From Xanthobacteraceae bacterium (lineage in GTDB: Bacteria; Pseudomonadota; Alphaproteobacteria; Rhizobiales; Xanthobacteraceae): DNA of 5,903 bases. Where the stretch lies: positions 1 to 5,903 of the forward strand of contig JASHSY010000250.1 of NCBI GenBank assembly GCA_030040825.1, in the 5' to 3' direction. The notes under the pieces were generated by a model, which saw only the letters and a program-made list of their open reading frames with translations, had not been told where the DNA came from and searched no databases. Shown here one piece after another: positions 5,886-5,903 of the stretch; positions within the stretch are counted from its first letter, which is position 1, and each line of letters begins with the position of its first letter. The position numbers and the translations under genes are program-made.

Positions 5886-5903
5886 GAACAGCTTTGGAGT
5901 TAC

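Noticed and set aside
1..5903. Mobile elements, CRISPR arrays, tRNA or rRNA genes and attachment sites.
   Set aside because: I saw no transposase or integrase motifs, regularly spaced repeats, RNA gene signatures or long terminal repeats anywhere in the window.

Overview
The window reads as chromosomal DNA of a GC-rich alphaproteobacterium, most likely a Hyphomicrobiales relative of Bradyrhizobium, Rhodopseudomonas or Afipia. This placement is inferred from the GC-rich codon use, the MFS-PlsC-AMP-ligase fusion, the style of the CheY-like regulators, and one GGAAC-N16-CGTT promoter of the EcfG general-stress type, which is an alphaproteobacterial signature. No species can be named from the sequence alone.

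All six genes lie on the minus strand, so the order of transcription runs from high to low coordinates. (1) At 5876-4991 a two-gene unit encodes a P19/FtrA-family periplasmic metal-binding protein and, 10 nt behind it, a small EfeO/FtrB-like cupredoxin. Together they look like the periplasmic part of an FTR1-type ferrous iron importer, but no permease follows them. (2) At 4990-4839 an intergenic region carries a well-formed EcfG-type promoter pointing at the next two genes. (3) At 4838-4028 two CheY-like single-domain response regulators overlap by 20 nt and have no kinase beside them. (4) At 4027-3859 a partly AT-rich intergenic region has two small hairpins and no convincing promoter. (5) At 3858-448 a single 1136-residue protein fuses an LplT-like lysophospholipid transporter to a complete Aas (lysophospholipid acyltransferase plus acyl-ACP synthetase), and an intrinsic terminator follows it. 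(6) At 316-1 lies the beginning of a TPR-repeat lipoprotein that runs off the left edge.

The genes do not form one pathway. They are separate modules for iron acquisition, stress or signalling, and membrane phospholipid repair, plus an envelope lipoprotein. The least routine points are the predicted general-stress control of the regulator pair, the permease-less P19-cupredoxin pair, and the fused LplT-Aas. I see no mobile element, CRISPR array, tRNA, rRNA or clearly new multi-gene system.
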